Origin: Pseudomonas sp. HN11
Lineage (GTDB): Bacteria; Pseudomonadota; Gammaproteobacteria; Pseudomonadales; Pseudomonadaceae
Length of the DNA: 64,000 bases
Reading direction: 5' to 3'
Assembly (NCBI RefSeq): GCF_021390155.1
Contig: NZ_CP089985.1
Span: 686,001 to 750,000 of the forward strand
In this document: one piece after another, positions 62,451 to 64,000 of the stretch
How positions within the stretch are numbered: position 1 is the stretch's first letter
How the letters are laid out: each line of letters opens with the position of its first letter
Made by a program: the position numbers and the translations under genes
The notes under the pieces: generated by a model
What the model was told of the DNA's origin: nothing
Database searches by the model: none
Seen by the model: only the letters and a program-made list of their open reading frames with translations

Positions 62451-63947
62451 ATGAGCCTTATCCAGCATTTGATCAACGGTGAATTGGTCAACGACAGCGG
62501 TCGCCGCGCCGACGTGTACAACCCGTCCACCGGTCAGGTGATCCACCAGGTGCCGTTGGCCAGTCGTGAAACTATTCAGCAAGCGATCGACTCGGCCAAG
62601 GCGGCGTTCCCAGCCTGGCGCAATACCCCTGCGGCCAAGCGTGCCCAGGTGATGTTTCGTTTCAAGCAATTGTTGGAGCAAAACGAAGCGCGCATCTCAC
62701 AGTTGATCAGCGAAGAGCATGGCAAGACCCTGGAAGATGCCGCAGGTGAACTGAAGCGCGGGATTGAAAACGTCGAGTATGCGTGTTCGGCGCCGGAAAT
62801 TCTGAAGGGCGAGTACAGCCGCAACGTAGGACCGAACATTGATGCATGGTCGGATTTCCAACCGCTGGGCGTAGTTGCTGGCATTACGCCGTTCAATTTC
62901 CCTGCGATGGTGCCGTTGTGGATGTATCCGTTGGCGATCGTCTGCGGTAACTGTTTTATCCTGAAACCATCGGAGCGTGATCCGAGCTCCACACTGTTGA
63001 TCGCACAACTGCTGCAGGAAGCCGGTCTGCCTAAGGGCGTGCTGAGCGTGGTGCACGGTGACAAGGGAGCGGTGGACGCGTTGATCGAAGCGCCGGAAGT
63101 GAAAGCATTGAGTTTCGTGGGTTCGACGCCGATTGCCGAGTACATCTATTCCGAAGCAACCAAGCGTGGCAAACGCGTCCAGGCGCTGGGTGGTGCGAAG
63201 AACCACGCAGTGCTGATGCCGGATGCGGATCTGGATAATGCCGTCAGTGCTTTGATGGGCGCTGCTTATGGTTCTTGCGGTGAGCGCTGCATGGCGATCT
63301 CGGTGGCCGTGTGCGTGGGCGACCAGGTGGCGGATGCATTGATTGCCAAGCTGGTGCCGCAGGTCAAGGCGCTGAAGATCGGCGCGGGCACGTCCTGCGG
63401 CCTGGATATGGGGCCACTGGTGACTGGGCAAGCCCGTGACAAAGTCAGTGGTTATATAGAAGACGGTGTGGCGGCGGGTGCCAAGCTGGTGGTTGATGGC
63501 CGTGGGTTGAGTGTTGCCGGGCATGAAGAAGGCTTCTTCCTCGGTGGCAGCCTGTTTGACCGTGTCACGCCTGAGATGCGCATCTATAAGGAAGAGATCT
63601 TTGGGCCCGTGCTGTGCGTGGTTCGGGTGAATAGCCTGGAAGCGGCGATGCAGCTGATCAACGATCACGAATATGGCAACGGCACTTGCATCTTTACCCG
63701 TGACGGTGAAGCGGCGCGTCTGTTCTGTGACGAAATTGAAGTGGGCATGGTCGGCGTGAACGTACCGTTGCCGGTGCCGGTGGCTTATCACAGTTTTGGG
63801 GGTTGGAAGCGTTCGCTGTTTGGCGACCTGCATGCATATGGACCGGATGGGGTGCGTTTCTATACCCGTCGCAAGGCGATTACGCAGCGCTGGCCACAGC
63901 GGGCCAGTCATGAGGCGTCGCAATTTGCTTTCCCTAGCTTGTCTTAA
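62451..63947 (+). CDS. bauC: CoA-acylating malonate/methylmalonate-semialdehyde dehydrogenase
   Basis: 498-residue aldehyde dehydrogenase of the MmsA/IolA type that oxidises malonate semialdehyde to acetyl-CoA with CoA and NAD. Catalytic cysteine C280 in GSCGERCMAISVAV, Rossmann region SFVGSTPIAEYIY, and VPLPVPVAYHSFGGWKRSLF typical of MMSDH. AGGAG precedes ATG 62451. It completes the two-step beta-alanine route with bauA. In PAO1 bauB lies between bauA and bauC; it is absent here. Could equally be called mmsA-like. Confidence 0.93.
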   Translation: MSLIQHLINGELVNDSGRRADVYNPSTGQVIHQVPLASRETIQQAIDSAKAAFPAWRNTPAAKRAQVMFRFKQLLEQNEARISQLISEEHGKTLEDAAGELKRGIENVEYACSAPEILKGEYSRNVGPNIDAWSDFQPLGVVAGITPFNFPAMVPLWMYPLAIVCGNCFILKPSERDPSSTLLIAQLLQEAGLPKGVLSVVHGDKGAVDALIEAPEVKALSFVGSTPIAEYIYSEATKRGKRVQALGGAKNHAVLMPDADLDNAVSALMGAAYGSCGERCMAISVAVCVGDQVADALIAKLVPQVKALKIGAGTSCGLDMGPLVTGQARDKVSGYIEDGVAAGAKLVVDGRGLSVAGHEEGFFLGGSLFDRVTPEMRIYKEEIFGPVLCVVRVNSLEAAMQLINDHEYGNGTCIFTRDGEAARLFCDEIEVGMVGVNVPLPVPVAYHSFGGWKRSLFGDLHAYGPDGVRFYTRRKAITQRWPQRASHEASQFAFPSLS

Positions 63948-63956
63948 CGAAAGCTG

Positions 63957-63983
63957 AAAGCCGGCCCCTTGGGGCCGGCTTTT
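63957..63983 (+). terminator. Intrinsic terminator after bauC
   Basis: AAAGCCGGCCCC and GGGGCCGGCTTTT form a 12-bp GC-rich stem with a two-base TT loop, followed by TTTTGCG. It lies 10 bases after the bauC stop. Confidence 0.92.
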
Positions 63984-64000
63984 GCGTTTCTGAGGGATTT

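Overview
The window looks like chromosome of a fluorescent-group Pseudomonas (P. fluorescens lineage). The evidence is gene content and order matching what I recall of P. aeruginosa PAO1 blocks (aroQ-accB to speA; the flp-tad-rcp-pprAB locus; the bau genes), high-GC codon use, and REP-type hairpins with a GTGGGAGC core. Species is not resolved. No tRNA, rRNA, IS element, prophage or CRISPR array was seen.

Layout. 1-6.8 kb: start of accB, aroQ, a CtpL-like chemoreceptor, a GcbA-like diguanylate cyclase, a DUF2333 protein, a NUDIX hydrolase and yciH. 6.9-10.7 kb: speA, a REPIN, a decayed alpha/beta-hydrolase and a MATE exporter. 10.9-18.6 kb: alpha-2-macroglobulin lipoprotein and penicillin-binding protein 1C, a periplasmic defence/repair pair with a small membrane protein between them. 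18.6-20.9 kb: MazG-like hydrolase, cmoM and two tandem DUF4136 lipoproteins. 21.0-35.5 kb: a full Flp/Tad pilus locus with tadG, pprA, tadF, fppA and pprB, the operon rcpC-rcpA-tadZ-tadA-tadB-tadC-tadD-DUF3613, and divergent flp. 35.5-39.5 kb: a stand-alone receiver protein, a TpsB/FhaC-type outer-membrane transporter and a Gly-rich repeat lipoprotein. 39.8-44.4 kb: MaoC hydratase, fused FabG-like reductase and divergent thiolase (acyl-CoA metabolism), then a RIO kinase. 44.5-47.9 kb: CueR-copA and copZ, each with a 19-bp-spacer CueR promoter. 48-53 kb: Bcr/CflA MFS pump, small protein, zinc-type reductase with an ABM monooxygenase under a divergent LysR gene, and an ArsR-type regulator. 52.7-60 kb: purine salvage and transport (adenosine deaminase, 8-oxoguanine deaminase, NCS2 permease, TetR regulator) with a calcium/proton antiporter, an SDR and a YigZ protein. 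60-64 kb: BauR-like regulator with divergent bauA and bauC for beta-alanine/polyamine-derived amine catabolism, closed by an intrinsic terminator.

The surface-structure region (21-39.5 kb) is the most coherent system. PprA/PprB are expected to control Flp pilus assembly. A receiver-only protein lies directly downstream of flp, and next to it stands an unusual pair: a lipoprotein with an 11-residue Gly-rich tandem repeat and a two-partner-secretion-type transporter. An intrinsic terminator separates these two genes. This pair is the best candidate for an undescribed system here. The rest is mostly core or common accessory Pseudomonas content, with local oddities (degenerate TadZ P-loop, TadG without a visible von Willebrand domain, truncated hydrolase, several perfect inverted repeats in promoters).
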